From Atopsyche davidsoni (lineage: Eukaryota; Arthropoda; Insecta; Trichoptera; Hydrobiosidae): a DNA stretch of 64,000 bases. This document shows positions 50,001 through 62,760 of this stretch, in pieces. The notes beneath the pieces were generated by a model. It was not told where the DNA came from and did no database searches. It saw only the letters and a list, made by a program, of their open reading frames with translations. Each line of letters opens with the position of its first letter. The stretch's first letter is position 1. A program made the translations under genes and the position numbers. The stretch is from assembly GCA_022113835.1 (NCBI GenBank), contig JAILWY010000001.1, forward strand, positions 12,020,501 through 12,084,500, read 5' to 3'.

Positions 50001-53000
50001 ATAACCTACATTTCACTGTATACTTTAACCTTTCTAGTCTACCTTAAATTAGGTTTAAGAAGGGGAAATTCATTTGCGTAATCACAAACACAAAAAAAAC
50101 AACGTCTTTCTCTGTGTTTTTTATTAAAAAACATTTAATAAAAAAGTTTTCCTTCTGTAGGTGTGTATCACTGTTTAAATATCTGCATAAAAATCTGGAG
50201 GAGTCTCAGCAGAGTCCCTCAGCCTCCCGGGGGTGCAGTTAGACGCGGCCCTGCCCGATAGCGCTGCTCTCGTTTATCATATTTTTTCTGCCAGTGTTGG
50301 AGGTTAACATGTTTTGTCGGTGTACGTCGGAGGAAAAACGACGACGAGTTTGTTTGGCCCCGCAGACGCCCGCAAAAACGAATGTTACTCGAAAAAATAA
50401 CGCGCTCTGATTTTAATCGCTTTATTGCTGGGATTTTAAATCCGCCAGGGAAAGTCTTTTATTTGAACGAATGTGGATGTATGTGTGGGCGCACGTGTTG
50501 ATGTCTGTGTGGGTGTGTGTGTCTGTATTGCGAGATTCGCAACTATGCGCATAATTTTTTTTTTTTTAATGTAAGTGTTCAAACGTTCTGAATGAAAAAA
50601 AACGACTTTAATTGATTAAACAATTAATTGATTACCTAAAAACCAGTTAATGATTTAGAAGGTTATTCAAAGACATTTAAAAACAAATAAAAACCAATCA
50701 ATTGTTTTTATACTAAAAGACAAACTCGTCGAAAATACTACCAGTATTTTTAAAATATTTCTTTTAAAAAAACAGCTATTACATTTAATATATATTTTAT
50801 ACTTTTCTTTTAAAAAATAATAACTTAAAGATATATTTTTCGTTATAAATGTAATAAAAACCATTTTTTTGATATTCTTCTTACTCATACTAAATATCGT
50901 ATTAAAATTTCATTTCATACAATATTAAATACATTATCCATAAATAAAGTAATTTTGTTATTTTTTTTTAAAAAATCTATTCACTTTTTTCATGCGAAAA
51001 TAAAAACCACATACGTGGTGAAAATAATGAAAACAGCAATTTTTTTTATTTAAAAAAGCTCGGTGCTTCTTTAGAAATTATATTTAAATTTCAACATTTT
51101 TTATCAAAATTTATACATACATGGTAAAAAACTTAAGCGTTCATTTCTTTACATATTTATGTTATAAACGTTATTTCATAAATAATTGGGTAAATAATAA
51201 TAATTTACTTTTATGTGTATATATAAATTTATAAAAAACAAACAAAGATAAAAAAAATATTTCAGACGCTATACTTCGACCTGCTTTTTTTACAAAAATA
51301 AATATTCAAATGAATAATAATATTAAATATTCACAATACAGGTAAACTAAGTGATTAGATAATCGGGACAACACCTCTGTAGGCGTTATCGTACTGCAGT
51401 TTCTCGCCCAGCTCGCAATAATCCCGGCTAATCTATGCAAATATGAGGCATCGGTATATGAACAGGCTTCGGCTTCCTTACGCCCTGCATAATACACCTG
51501 CCAGTGTATTTACACTGGCAATGGATCGATAGTCCTTTATCCTGACTTGGTGATTCCTGATACATCTTCATCTCACAGGATCTCCTAGTGGCTACACTAA
51601 CGTGGCAGTGATGTATCTTTCTACCTCGACACGCGCTATTTTCTGCAGCAGTTTAAAATATTTTTTTTAAATCTGACCAAATCGAGTTTAATATATCAAC
51701 CCAAGCAGTTTTATTCACTAAGTTATTAAATTATTAAATCACACAAATAAATAGCAAGTAATGTTTTTTTGTGGATCGCATGCCTATGATATTTACCCAC
51801 TTCTTGTTGAATATTCAATCAATACGCTTCAAACCTCAAACAATCAAATGAATTGATAAGCGGATATAACTGATCATAATTTCAGGTGATCGTTATCATT
51901 TAATGAATCATTCAAACTTTGATATTCAAATGTCTGCTTGTATCCATCCGCATTTTGATTAAAATTTCAAACAATTCATTGATTCGTTTTTGACGTTAAA
52001 AGATTAGCTTTATTTTTTTTTTAAGGACGTAAAACAAATTGCTTCGGTTAATGGATTTGCAGTTGAAGCTTGACAATCTTAGAGCGATGGAAGAGATGCA
52101 TCCGGGGCAGGTAAGCAGATGCTATCCGACTATTTGTCGTCTTCCGACAGTCGAGAAGTCGAGTCCCCGCGCGGCGCCGCGATGCTGATAATGATCTTGC
52201 CTGCACCGACTGTTTCGAGTGAAATGGATCGTGAAATGCAATGAAATATGTATAGAGGAAGAGTGCAGCCCCCGGAAGTGCAAGTCAGAGAAGCTCTCTT
52301 TATCCAATGCAATTTGTTGCCTATTTACGATCTAAATGCAGCTACTTAACAGATTTGCTGATAGCTTGCTGAATGAAACGCTTTTCGTTTTTATACTAAA
52401 ACAAATAAATTTTTGCAAAATTTTTATCCGTTTTTATGCATTTTTATACACATACATATATATCTGAAAATAAGGATAAAACGTATAGCAAATTGAGAGT
52501 TTTTGTAAACAGTATTCAATTCACTTTTATTTTTAAAATCTTGGGTTAATATTAAATTAATTAATACCCATGTATTATCTAATAAAAATAGATATTTCAA
52601 TAAAATAAAAAAACAACGCATTTCATTGAAAAGTAATGAATTTATAAAAATTAAAATGAATCATTTAAAATTTTGACAAAACAAAGAGCTTCTGATCTTT
52701 ATTTCGAGTTTCGTTTTTATTTTCTTCTTTTATTTCTTCAAATGCCTTCACTTAGAGCGGAGATATTTATCTACCTTGATTGATGCACGGCTACCTGCTA
52801 GATAAGTTACAATTACACTTTGCCTGTTTATCTGGAAGAATTTAATTGCTGCCCTGAAGGGGTCTTTTCATCTATCGGCAAAAATTCATGAAAAGCTTAA
52901 AGGGGCCCCCCCTCAGCAATACTTTTTTTTTTATTTTTCCCTGAGAAATCTCTCAAATGTTGACATAATGGTTATAATTAATTTCACATTGCTTTGATGT

Positions 53001-53830
53001 CAATGATGAACTTTTCAAAAGGATTATAAATATTTATAAAAGTCTGCCTTGATAGATGATTAGCAAAATCTTTTTTTTTAAATCTTGATTATTATTGGCA
53101 GCATTATATTTCTTCTACGATTATTTAATAACTGGTTATAAGGACAGTTGTAAGGATTTTTTTTTCTAAAAATTAACAAAACTCAATTTCCTCTTTTAAT
53201 ATTCAAACATAGTAATAGTTTTTTTTTTATCTGCCATGAACAATTATTCTAATAAGAACGTCTTGTCGATTTGGCTAGTATTTATGTATCCTAGTTAATG
53301 AATTTCAAGAGTCATTACTTGCGACTTTAAAAAAACACAATTTAAAGCTATTTGTTATTATTGGAGACTCTCTGAGGACATATCAATCCGTTTGTCCTTG
53401 CTAGATATATTTATTTAAAAAACACCCTTAAATTGCTACGGAGAGAATTAAGCTTGGTTTTAATGACCAATTATTCATGGTAAACTTTTAGGACTAATAT
53501 TTCATAAGTCTTTTTTATAGGACAGTGAATGACAATGCTTTTTTATTTTGGTTGGTCTTTTGTATTGGACAGTAAAATATTCTTAATTTGACCAAGAATT
53601 AAGTTTTTATTTGTTTTACAATCAACATATCGCAATTGAATGGGTGGTTTGGTTAATTCGATACAGATAAGATACGAAGTAATTGTTATCGTGTACATGG
53701 AGCGAATTTACATTTTTCGTATATAATGACATGCAAAGTTTTTTTCCTTAGTGCGGTTTTTATCTATTTTCCCTCCCACCTGTAATTAGTCGAGATATTT
53801 TTAATTGTCCACCACCACCGCGCTTCTGTG
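47051..53830. other. Non-coding spacer with GC-richer patches
   Basis: GC-richer patches near 47,390-47,540, 48,780-49,080, 49,590-49,910, 50,200-50,410, 51,350-51,640 and 52,080-52,310. A frame at 49,631-49,864 is Arg-rich and contains a GTAAGT, but starts at a TTG and has no family signature. A TG-rich stretch lies at about 50,470-50,530. No supported gene. Confidence 0.5.
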
Positions 53831-53877
53831 CCCCTATCCGCAGATAGGGGTAGATCCGGCGTCGACAGAGACGCCGG
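53831..53877. other. Two adjacent perfect hairpins
   Basis: CCCCTATC-CGCA-GATAGGGG at 53,831-53,850 and CCGGCGTC-GACAGA-GACGCCGG at 53,856-53,877, each with an 8-bp perfect stem and a short loop, separated by 5 bp. They head a GC-rich island that runs to about 54,110. Confidence 0.6.
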
Positions 53878-53929
53878 GCCGTGTTGTCGGGGGGCGGCGG
53901 CGTCTTATCGCAGGCGGCGTTAATGAGCG

Positions 53930-53939
53930 GTCACGTGAC
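53930..53939. promoter_or_regulatory. GTCACGTGAC palindrome (CLEAR-type E-box)
   Basis: A perfect 10-bp palindrome matching the MITF/TFEB-type CLEAR site, in the same GC-rich island as the two hairpins. C-rich runs just downstream (53,941-53,961) give G-rich minus-strand DNA. No gene was found next to it. Confidence 0.35.
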
Positions 53940-54459
53940 TCCCCCACCCCCCAGCCCCCCACAAGACACCCAACACGCCGAAACAACCTGAAATCCAATT
54001 AAATGCAGCTCTAGGGACAATAGACCGCCAGCCACACCTTCCCAACACACCGGGAGCGGCGCGACGCTACCGAATATCTCACACAAATTCTTCCGAAGTG
54101 CGGTTCATTGGGCACCAGCGTCGTTCATTATTATAAAAAACTTTTGATAAAAACAATAATATTATTAAAAAAAATACATTTGCTTACAATAAAAATAATA
54201 CTGACTGCTTTGTAATAACAAAATATGCTACAAATGAGTAGCTTAAATAAAAAGTTCTTGTTTGCTTACTAAGATAAAACTACTATAAAACGAATAAATC
54301 CTAAATTAAAAGTTAAAACATTTGAAAGCTCTATTAATTAGAAACACGTAAAGCTCTTTAAGTGCTGCTAGAATGCTGAGTTTAGACTCAACCCTTTACC
54401 TTATTTCAACTACAAGTTTGCTAATAAATTCGCCGAGTATTTCAGTTCCAGAACCAGCA

Positions 54460-54690
54460 TTCCAAAGGCGCTGGATCACACGATCTGGTTGCTTTCATTA
54501 GAGATAGTTATTTGCGACCGGGTTCGATTCCCAGGGCGTGTAGTGAGGAGCGATGAAGATGTTTGGGTAAGACTCCGTCCGCTTTTGTATTTGAGGGCTA
54601 ACCGCACTACGCCACGACGTCGTTAGGGCGATGCTCATACTGATGGACCGTGAATGGGCGGTCTCTGCCTTCAGAGGAATTCATTTAATG
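54460..54690 (+). repeat. tRNA-derived SINE-like sequence
   Basis: GGTTCGATTCC at 54,521-54,531 is an exact RNA polymerase III B box, preceded by GACCG and followed by CAGGGCG as in a T arm. The T stem has a mismatch, and the upstream A-box region (about 54,470-54,495) is degraded. The following approximately 150 bp is GC-richer than its surroundings and non-coding, like a SINE body. No poly(A) tail or target duplication was found. Confidence 0.45.
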
Positions 54691-56936
54691 AATTTTCTAA
54701 TAATATATATTCACTACAAACTTGATAAATTTGTATTACTTTATTACAAAATTTATTACTTTTGTTTGTGAGTAATTTTGAATTTAATGAATCCCTTCAA
54801 AAGCATTCAAAAAATTTTTTGCTATCACCTAGGTTATCCCCATTTGGGTTTTTAAATATTTTTATAAATATTCACAAATTTAAATTAAAAATTTATTCAG
54901 TCTTTTGTGAACAATGCGTTACCTTTAGATTTTAATATAAAACAGTACCCATAAATAAACTTTATTATTTCAATAAAATAAACCGCAACCATTAGCGTCA
55001 TTATATGTACACGCGGTTTCACGGGTATTTTACATCAAATGGCTTTAAAAACATATCGATAGAGACTATTTTTACAAAAACGTCTTTGGCGAACATACAA
55101 AAAAAACGCAAATGAATTAAACCCACAGAACGTTGAAACCGTAAAGTTGTTGAAAGCCAAAAGAAATCACGATCGACCAATAGCAAACAGCGCCAGCGCC
55201 ACCGGAAGCCGAATGATCCAATTTCAGGCTGTAATTACAGTTATCCGTGTCGGGAAATAAAACTTGGTCATTCGGAGGGGCAAATGACCAAACCTTGGTC
55301 ATACGGTCCGGCCAAACGACCGAAACTTTGGCTCTGCTGCTTTATAAAAGTCCTCGGAAGTAAAGTGAAACGGTTAGAATTCAAGTACAATTTGATGAGT
55401 GTTTCAAATCTCTTGTGGTCAAAATAAAATTAAAATAACAAAGTTCGACAGTTGCGTTACGCAATTACGGTTGATATTTTTAACTTAAATAAGTGAGCTA
55501 ATATTTTAACATGAAACAGAAAGTGAAAAATTTTGATATAAACTCTCAGTAACAACTATAATTTTTTTCAGAGTATTTTTCATTTTTGAATATTATATAA
55601 CAAGTTAGGTTACATATTAAATATAACACAGAATAATGCTATTTACTAAAGAATCATAAAATGATTCACGAATTATATCGGTTTATGTAAATAAATACCA
55701 ACTAGACAATTATATATACTGTTTTAACAGTTATTAAAGAAACTGCGATTAATTTCTAGGACCTCTTTGTTTAATGAAAAATGCAATTGTTATTCATAAT
55801 GCTATAATATATCTCAGGGATATATTATTGCGCTATTGTTCACTTCTTACGTTAACTATAAAAAACTGATTTTTTCAACTGTGTTCAAATAATCATATAA
55901 ATCTCTTGGAATAAGAATAAACAATTTATATTTTGACGCCACTTTGAAAAATCGTTAATTATTAAAGCCCCAAGCTACAGCGGTAGACTATTCAGTCGTC
56001 GTGAATCCAGACAGAGTAAACCATCACGTATTCCAGCAGGCACAGGGGTGAGAATTGCACGCAAGCTAATCGATATATAAAATAAGCCAGACGCTCCACA
56101 CAGGTAGGGGCGCATTCGAGCTAGCGGGGCTTAAGGCAGTCTTACCGGAAGTGCATGGATTAGGGCAATATAAACACTTAATATTTCCTAAATTATAGAC
56201 TGTTCTGAAGATATTAAACTTTTAAAGCTTTTGATGGAATTTACGATGCTATTAAATTGAAACAACGCCGTGTTTTAAAAATACAATAGCTTATTATAAA
56301 ATACTGAATTGGTTTTAAACTGAAATTGTAAAGGATATTTAAACATTTACAGAGGACATTATTTATTTTATCAAAAAAACAATAGTTTTACTACACATAG
56401 TGAGAAACGGAAATCCGTTTTTATTTTCTATGTATAAATGTGCTTCTGAAGCATTGATGGATTCGTTCTATGGATTCACTAGTTGGTATACTTTATTTAT
56501 AATTGGCAGAAACTTTGTGCATGTCGAAGGATTGGCATTTCATGTTTGCCAATTCAGGGTGCAAGCTCAACTAGAACTTGTTAGCTAATAACAGAATAAA
56601 TATATTTGATTTTTAATCGCTACAATACAATTTTAAAATGTGCATCATACCTTAGTTTCAGTTGAAATTAATATTTATTAAACAATTTATCAACAACTAA
56701 TATTACTAAAGGTTATATTTAAAATGGTTGTGTTGCTCTCTGTATTAAATACATTAAAAAAATATTAATTTATTTAAGGGACCATTTTGAAACGCAAGTG
56801 AAAAAATATATTGAAAAAAAACCCGGTTATTAATAAATATATTCCGCTAAGTTCAGATTAATCTTTATCATCTACAGAAAGCTATAAGCTTTTTTTTATT
56901 GGGGTTGTACTTATAATTGTGATTATATCAAATCTT
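54691..56936. other. Non-coding spacer
   Basis: AT-rich, with GC-richer patches at about 55,180-55,340 and 55,970-56,160. A TATAAAAG box occurs at about 55,343 but no gene follows it. No supported gene. Confidence 0.5.
55264..55302. promoter_or_regulatory. Repeated TTGGTCAT motif with small hairpin
   Basis: TTGGTCAT occurs at 55,264-55,271 and 55,295-55,302, and inverted (ATGACCAA) at 55,284-55,291. The last two form a perfect 8-bp stem with a 3-nt loop. GGTCA is the core of nuclear-receptor half-sites. A TATAAAAG lies about 40 bp downstream. Function is not shown. Confidence 0.3.
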
Positions 56937-57037
56937 TTATTGAGATGAATTTGTATTCTCATCGTCATTGCTAAATCGTATTGATTTTTCGATAGCGTCT
57001 TGTCGTTCTAGATGCTCCAGCCCAAAGACGGAATAAC
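56937..57037 (-). CDS. Candidate terminal coding exon of an unknown minus-strand gene
   Basis: On the minus strand a T-rich acceptor (TTTTTTAG) at 57,038 is followed by a frame YSVFGLEHLERQDAIEKS... of 32 residues ending in TAA (56,939-56,937). An AATAAA signal lies about 45 nt beyond the stop. The tail is acidic and hydrophilic, like a cytoplasmic C-terminus. A possible preceding exon with matching phase ends at a GTAAGA donor near 58,030, after an acceptor-like CTCAG near 58,137, but its translation is unremarkable. I do not recognise the protein. Short frames with such signals also arise by chance in AT-rich DNA. Confidence 0.3.
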
Positions 57038-58499
57038 CTAAAAAATCATTTGATTGTAATTATTCTATAAAATTATATATTTGAATTTCATGGCTGTGTT
57101 GTGATATTTTTAGATTAAGTTGAATAATCAAATTTAAAAAAATAAATTAGATTCATTGCATTATCATAATTTACTATTTTCATGTGTAATAAATAATTAA
57201 AAATTATTCAACATATTTTAACAGTTGAAAATTGGTGACAATGATTAAAATATTTATACATCAACAATAAAAACTTTGTTTACTGATTTCTTTAAAGTTG
57301 CATCTTTCGTGCAAAATAACCTGGTACGTTTGCTCAATACCAGAGTAGTTTAAAGGAAAGATCCTTGGAGGGATTTGCAAATTCACCAAAGTGTTAAAGT
57401 TATATGAAGCGAAATAAAAACCGCCACCGCGGAAAATTGCATTTCCTGAGGGCGGAGAAGGCCTCTGAATTTCTATTTGTTTTCAGTAATCTATATATAC
57501 TTGAATAAATGTTCTATATATCTATAATTTTCCTTTATATATAAAACTTTATGTAATAATGTAACGAGCTTTACGCTTTTTTAACAATTATTGTGTATTT
57601 TGAAAATATACTGTGTATCATTATCATACTATCTCGGAAGTCTTGCTAGTTTTTGGTTTTAAAATATATCTGTCATGATCAAAATAACCTGAAATTATTA
57701 ACAATTCAATCGCTGACCTTACAGCTGAGTAATATCACCAGATATATTACCTTTTCTGTAATTATCATGTGCAATTATTTTTATAATACCTAAGTTAGTA
57801 TATTGAATTCAACAAAAATCTTGAATTTTATTGTGATTATTGATTAGATTATGTTTTTATAATAAAACTGGAATTTACATATTATAAAAATACATAAAAG
57901 TTTTTCTATTTTAACAAATGTTTGTGTGTTTATTGTGCTTCAAGGTGCATTTCAAGAAACACAGTACAAAACGTTTCTTATTAAGAGAATAAAGGAACAC
58001 AATTTCCTTACAACAAAAGAATCTCTTACCATCGCATCGTTTGTCCAAGGAAAAAGACCACTGCAAGACGTTATTGTCATTACTCCGTGTGCATCTCCGT
58101 TCAAAGGAAAAGACAAATGATAAGAAAATATAAGCTGAGATAGATTAAAATAATCTCAACCTTGTACATTCTTTAACGGATAATTATTCAAATTCTTTCA
58201 ATTGTACAAAGTGTTTGCATACTTAGAATATAATCTATTACGTGTCACCACTGAAAACCTTGCTGCTTTGATCATTTAAATATTATATTTCTGAAATCTA
58301 AATACAATCTCTCTTTTGACAGTATCAACAGACGGTTTTTTTCTCGTGAATTATTACCGCGAAGGGCGAACAAAAAATTATAAAAACATCATGAAAAAAT
58401 CTGAGAAACATTGGGGGTTTATTCAAATCACGTCTTGTGCCTCGCCCAATTTGCTTCGCCCTTATCGCTCAGGCTGTGATTCAATTTCCACCCCCTCGG
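57038..58499. other. AT-rich non-coding spacer
   Basis: Nothing else supported. A plus-strand frame at 57,926-58,120 shares its stretch with the possible upstream minus exon noted for 56,937-57,037; neither is convincing. Confidence 0.45.
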
Positions 58500-58576
58500 G
58501 ACGTCACTCTCATCAACAAAATGTAAAGAAGTAAGAAAACACGTGGTCGGGGGTCAAATGAAGATTACTGACGTCA
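58500..58576. promoter_or_regulatory. CRE and E-box cluster
   Basis: GACGTCAC at 58,500, a CACGTG near 58,540, and a full TGACGTCA CRE palindrome at 58,569-58,576, in a small GC-richer patch. These are bZIP and bHLH binding cores. No gene start was recognised beside them. Confidence 0.3.
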
Positions 58577-59712
58577 CGGCGTTCGTACTCACGCCGCACG
58601 AAAGCCTCAGTATAAAGCCTTATTTTAAGCACAGGTCTTGAAAACACGCCATACTTATTCATTATGAACTCAAGCTTACAATTTCAATAAATGGACTGCA
58701 CTGAATCTAATACTACTCTATATTAATTAAGTAGTATTTACACACAAATTTTTTTTATTATATAAAAACCTCTTCATATAATTATTACAAATTCCCTCTT
58801 TTTATAATTTGTTATAAAAAAACTACAGATATGCACATAAGTTTTATTTACGTAATTTTTTCTGTTGTAGAAAATAAATCTTTAATAATCATCGCAAAAC
58901 TCAATTTCCAGAATATGCTCAAAAAAATTAATATTATCAAATTGATTACAACAAAAGTAAAAATATAAAAGATAAAAAATATTAAGCTATAAAATTATAA
59001 ATGAAAAAATAACGCCACTATGGCGATGTCAATGGCTTTTTTTTTCATAAATTTCAATCACCGATAAAACAAAAAAGGATTTCTTAATCGTGATATTTTT
59101 TTTATGAATAACATTTTTTTTATTTAATAAATAATATAAAAGCTCAAGTTATATCCTAATTGAATAACGAAATCAACAATACGAGTTTGCTTAGTCACTG
59201 CTATGTACAAAGTCCTAAGAATGTTTTCCACTGTCGTTAAACTGTACTTTCCTTCGTCCAATATAAAATAAAGCCTCACTCACCGCAAGCGATACTCACA
59301 GGATCGATACACTATTTCTAAAGCCAATATCTCCACGACAATAAGCTTTTTTCACAACAACGAAATTGAAAAGGCCAACAATGACGTGTTTTTTCCTTGT
59401 GAACAGACCTTTGTGGGTTCGCTGAAATGGCAATTGGAAGAGAACCCCCTCCCCCTGCAGCAGCCCGGGTGGATTAGAAAGCTGAGCAGATAATGAAACT
59501 AGATGAGACTCTTTGTCTTGTTTTGCGATACCGGCGAGGGTGTGGGACTTGTCAGCCCGCCGGCTCGCTAGGTCGACATAACAATCTGGGTGCTGACAAT
59601 ATTTCGGGGACGAATGGGGTCCTTCCGAGTGAATAAATAACAATAACACAGAAAAACTGGGTACATTGTGCGGGGGTGGTTGCGCTCAGAGCATGGCCCC
59701 ACGAGGTCAAAC
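58577..59712. other. Non-coding spacer
   Basis: AT-rich, with a GC-richer patch at 59,430-59,700. The minus-strand frame 59,296-59,649 (117 codons) has no recognisable domain and follows the composition patch. Confidence 0.45.
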
Positions 59713-59724
59713 AACCTAATATCT
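59713..59724. repeat. 12-bp direct repeat flanking the fold-back element, left
   Basis: AACCTAATATCT, repeated exactly at 59,956-59,967. Probable target-site duplication, whose real length may be 8-12 bp because the boundary bases are ambiguous. Confidence 0.65.
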
Positions 59725-59955
59725 GTTGTTGAGGGACAAGGCATTTGATTGGTGAAGATCCATTATTATAATGATAAAAAGTAACTTTGTATTATTTTGT
59801 CTTCACTTTGAGCTTATTAAAATTATTTGCATAACTAGTTTTGACCCTATACAACGGGTCATGCATCTGATGATGACCCGGTGTACTAGTTATGAAAATA
59901 ATTCTAATAAACTCAAAGTGAAGACATAAAATACAAAGTTACTTTTTATCATTAT
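59725..59955. mobile_element. Fold-back (MITE-like) element
   Basis: Arms at 59,766-59,839 and 59,885-59,957 are inverted repeats of about 74 bp with roughly six mismatches (TTATAATGATAAAAAGTAAC outermost). The centre holds GACCC/GGGTC and a GATGATGACCC motif. A further 41 bp on the left (59,725-59,765, GTTGTTGAGGGACAAGG...) has no partner on the right, but is present in the copy at 34,685-34,875, so it belongs to the element. Exact 12-bp direct repeats flank the whole. No coding capacity. Confidence 0.75.
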
Positions 59956-59967
59956 AACCTAATATCT
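59956..59967. repeat. 12-bp direct repeat flanking the fold-back element, right
   Basis: AACCTAATATCT; partner of 59,713-59,724. Its first two bases overlap the end of the inverted arm. Confidence 0.65.
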
Positions 59968-62760
59968 ACTAAGATTTTCGTATTATTTTTCTCGCAGTTT
60001 AGAGATGCAACAATCTGTTTGTTAACGTAAATATATCTTAGAATTTATTTTATAATGATAACAATAAAAAAAATTATTACCATCAATGCAACTTAACCTA
60101 CAATTAATTTTCAATAAGTTTAATTTAAAAGTCATGTGAAATAGGAAACAAATTAAATCTAACTATATATAATAATTCCGTTCAATGCAATATATTTTTT
60201 TAATGTTTGTAGTCATTGTGAACTGCTAAGCGAAATCAACTGCTTTTTTTAAAATTATTTTGTTTATAAAAAAAATAATAAATATTAGGCTCTTTCAGGT
60301 TAAATCTTATAATCATACAATTCACAAAAAACCTTAAGAAAGTTTAATATTAATAATCTTGAATTCTTGATATCTTGTGAAATTAAAAACTCTGTTGGTG
60401 CGTTATTAAGTATTTAAAAAAAAATGTTAAACTCATTTTAATTTGTTGAATATAATTAGCCATTAGCAATTTTTTATTGTTTAAATCGATCCTTAATGGT
60501 ATAAAGTTACGATTTTTTTGTCATTTTAAGTTCGTGTTGTTTTTTTATAAAAAATAATCGTATTAAAACTTTTAATTAATTTCACTAAAGTTGAATTGTT
60601 CCATGGAACGTCTTACATGCGATGAATAATAATATAGACTTCATGGCAATCTAATTACTAAGCCTGGTCTCACAAACTCCTTAGAAAATATTGATTCTAC
60701 GTCTTTCGTATGAAAAACTAATCCAATGATTTATTACTAATACTGACGTCCCTTAAATAATAAAAATTATATTTATACTTTTTGGCTAAACACTTATTTA
60801 ATAACATATAAAATAATAAAATTAAAATGAAGTAAAATCAATTATTCGTTGAGTACTGGCCAGTTGTGGACTGGACGACTCCATAAAAATAACATAGTTT
60901 GTAGAGTTAATTAAATGACATCATTAAGTTATAGTCCAAATGGGTAAAGCTGGGAAATGCAATAAGTACTAACAGTTGGCCAGTGTAGGATAAATAAAAC
61001 GTTATTTTCAATTTAACGGGCCGCGATTACGGGTTTTTTGCTAGGTTTAAATGCAGAGCTGTTGTGTATTGCATATTACTTAAACGTTTGTGTTTTTTTG
61101 TGAGGACTTCTCGGTTATTTTGAGATTAAAATGCTTGCATTTCTAGTACACTTTGCTCTTTGTTAATGGTAGATTTAATCCCATTTTTCCAATTTTAAAC
61201 CTTTTTAGTTTTTGCACTCGTCCGTGTTATAGATTCAATTATGCTCGGTAAAATTGAACGAGAAACAAAACGGGAAGTCGCAATAAGCTTTTTGATTAAT
61301 GTAAATAAATACTCAATAATAATTTTATTTCAATGTTAATAATAAAAAAAACAAATGGCTGTGTATTAAAAATAGTAAAAAAAAAACCTTATTCGTTACA
61401 CGTACAAATACAAACTGATTCATGAAAAAACTTTATGAGTAAGAAATTATAAATAAAAAATTTATAAGTCAATTTCATCCAAGTGTCTTACATTAATTTA
61501 TATAACAAAGTTTTGTATTGATTTGGATCAGATTTGATAACGTAAGTCCCAAAGTAGTTTTACTGAATTATTCCGTTTTTTTTATTTTATATAATATATA
61601 AATAACTTTAATAACCAACATGAAACAAGCATTTTGTTTGTTAAAATCTGGGAGAATATATCTCCAATCTTTAATAATGTATTTATTGAACCATTTCAGT
61701 GTTAAATGTACCGTTCGTTGTTTTCCTTTTTTTTTCAACATGGAACCTTTTTTCGGGCCCCTACGCACTGCCTTCGATTTCCTTAATTTCATTTCGCATC
61801 ACAACACAACGGCCCGTCAACGGAACAGAGCAAAAGAAACACTCGACTAATGTAACTTAGCCCCGCCGTGAAGTGCAGCACGGTCACCCTGCAACGATAA
61901 CCCCGGGTTTATGACTTGTGCCTGAAGCCAATGACGTAAACTGTAATCTCGTATTGTATTTCTCAAAATATTAGCAGAGCTCACTTAAATAAACACGTTT
62001 TTACTAACGTACATTTGCTACTTACGCGAGAAACCTTAAAACTTATCAAGCAGTCAAAAGTACTGAGTTACGATTTGATCTAATTATATCAATACATTGT
62101 TATATTTATATATTTGATTTTAGCATGCCTGCTGTGAAATAAAATATTTCATATTTATACATTTATATTATTTCTAGACAATTCTATATTTCTCAGTATA
62201 TATTGTTCGTTCATGCATATTTTTAAAAATCGTGCATTCCGTGTTAAAATTTTGATAAATTTCATAAAGCTTTGAAACACATTTTAGGTTAAATGAAATA
62301 ATTCGTTACTATATTACTTTTATAAATAAAATTACTAACATGCTCAGTTTCAAAGACAAATATTAAACAAGTGTTTTTTTTTTTTTTTTCTTAAAACCAA
62401 AATATATATATTTAACCATTAAAATAAAATGCATGCACTGATATTATTCAAAACAATTCAAGCTCATGATAAAATAAAAAACATACTAGATTTTTCGTTA
62501 TTTGAAAAATAAATAAATAGTAAACGTCCAGGAAAGGAAATGTCCAAAAATCGCGATGGTAGGAATTGTGTTTGTGGTAAGCAATAAATCATCTTGCAGT
62601 ACACTTAAAATCATTTTGTAAATTATGAATATATTATTTAAAGTTTATATATTTCTTAAAGACAATAGTAAGGGTGTGTCAGTATATTTAAATATATCGT
62701 GGACATTGATTATAACAACATAAAGTTTACTAAACTTGAGATACTATATTTTCTCCACAG
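59968..62760. other. AT-rich non-coding spacer
   Basis: A minus-strand ATG frame at 61,792-61,568 (74 codons, Lys/Arg-rich start, then hydrophobic end) has a fair start context but no known motif or splice support. A GC-richer patch follows at 61,860-61,930. A poly(T) run is at about 62,374-62,390. No supported gene. Confidence 0.45.

Noticed and set aside
55970..56170. GC-richer stretch suspected as a SINE
   Set aside because: No acceptable polymerase III A or B box.
58520..58533. Fourteen-base match to part of the miR-1 mature sequence
   Set aside because: The flanks do not match, and no hairpin precursor with a complementary arm is present.
59296..59649. 117-codon minus-strand frame
   Set aside because: No domain, no splice context, and it coincides with a GC-richer patch.
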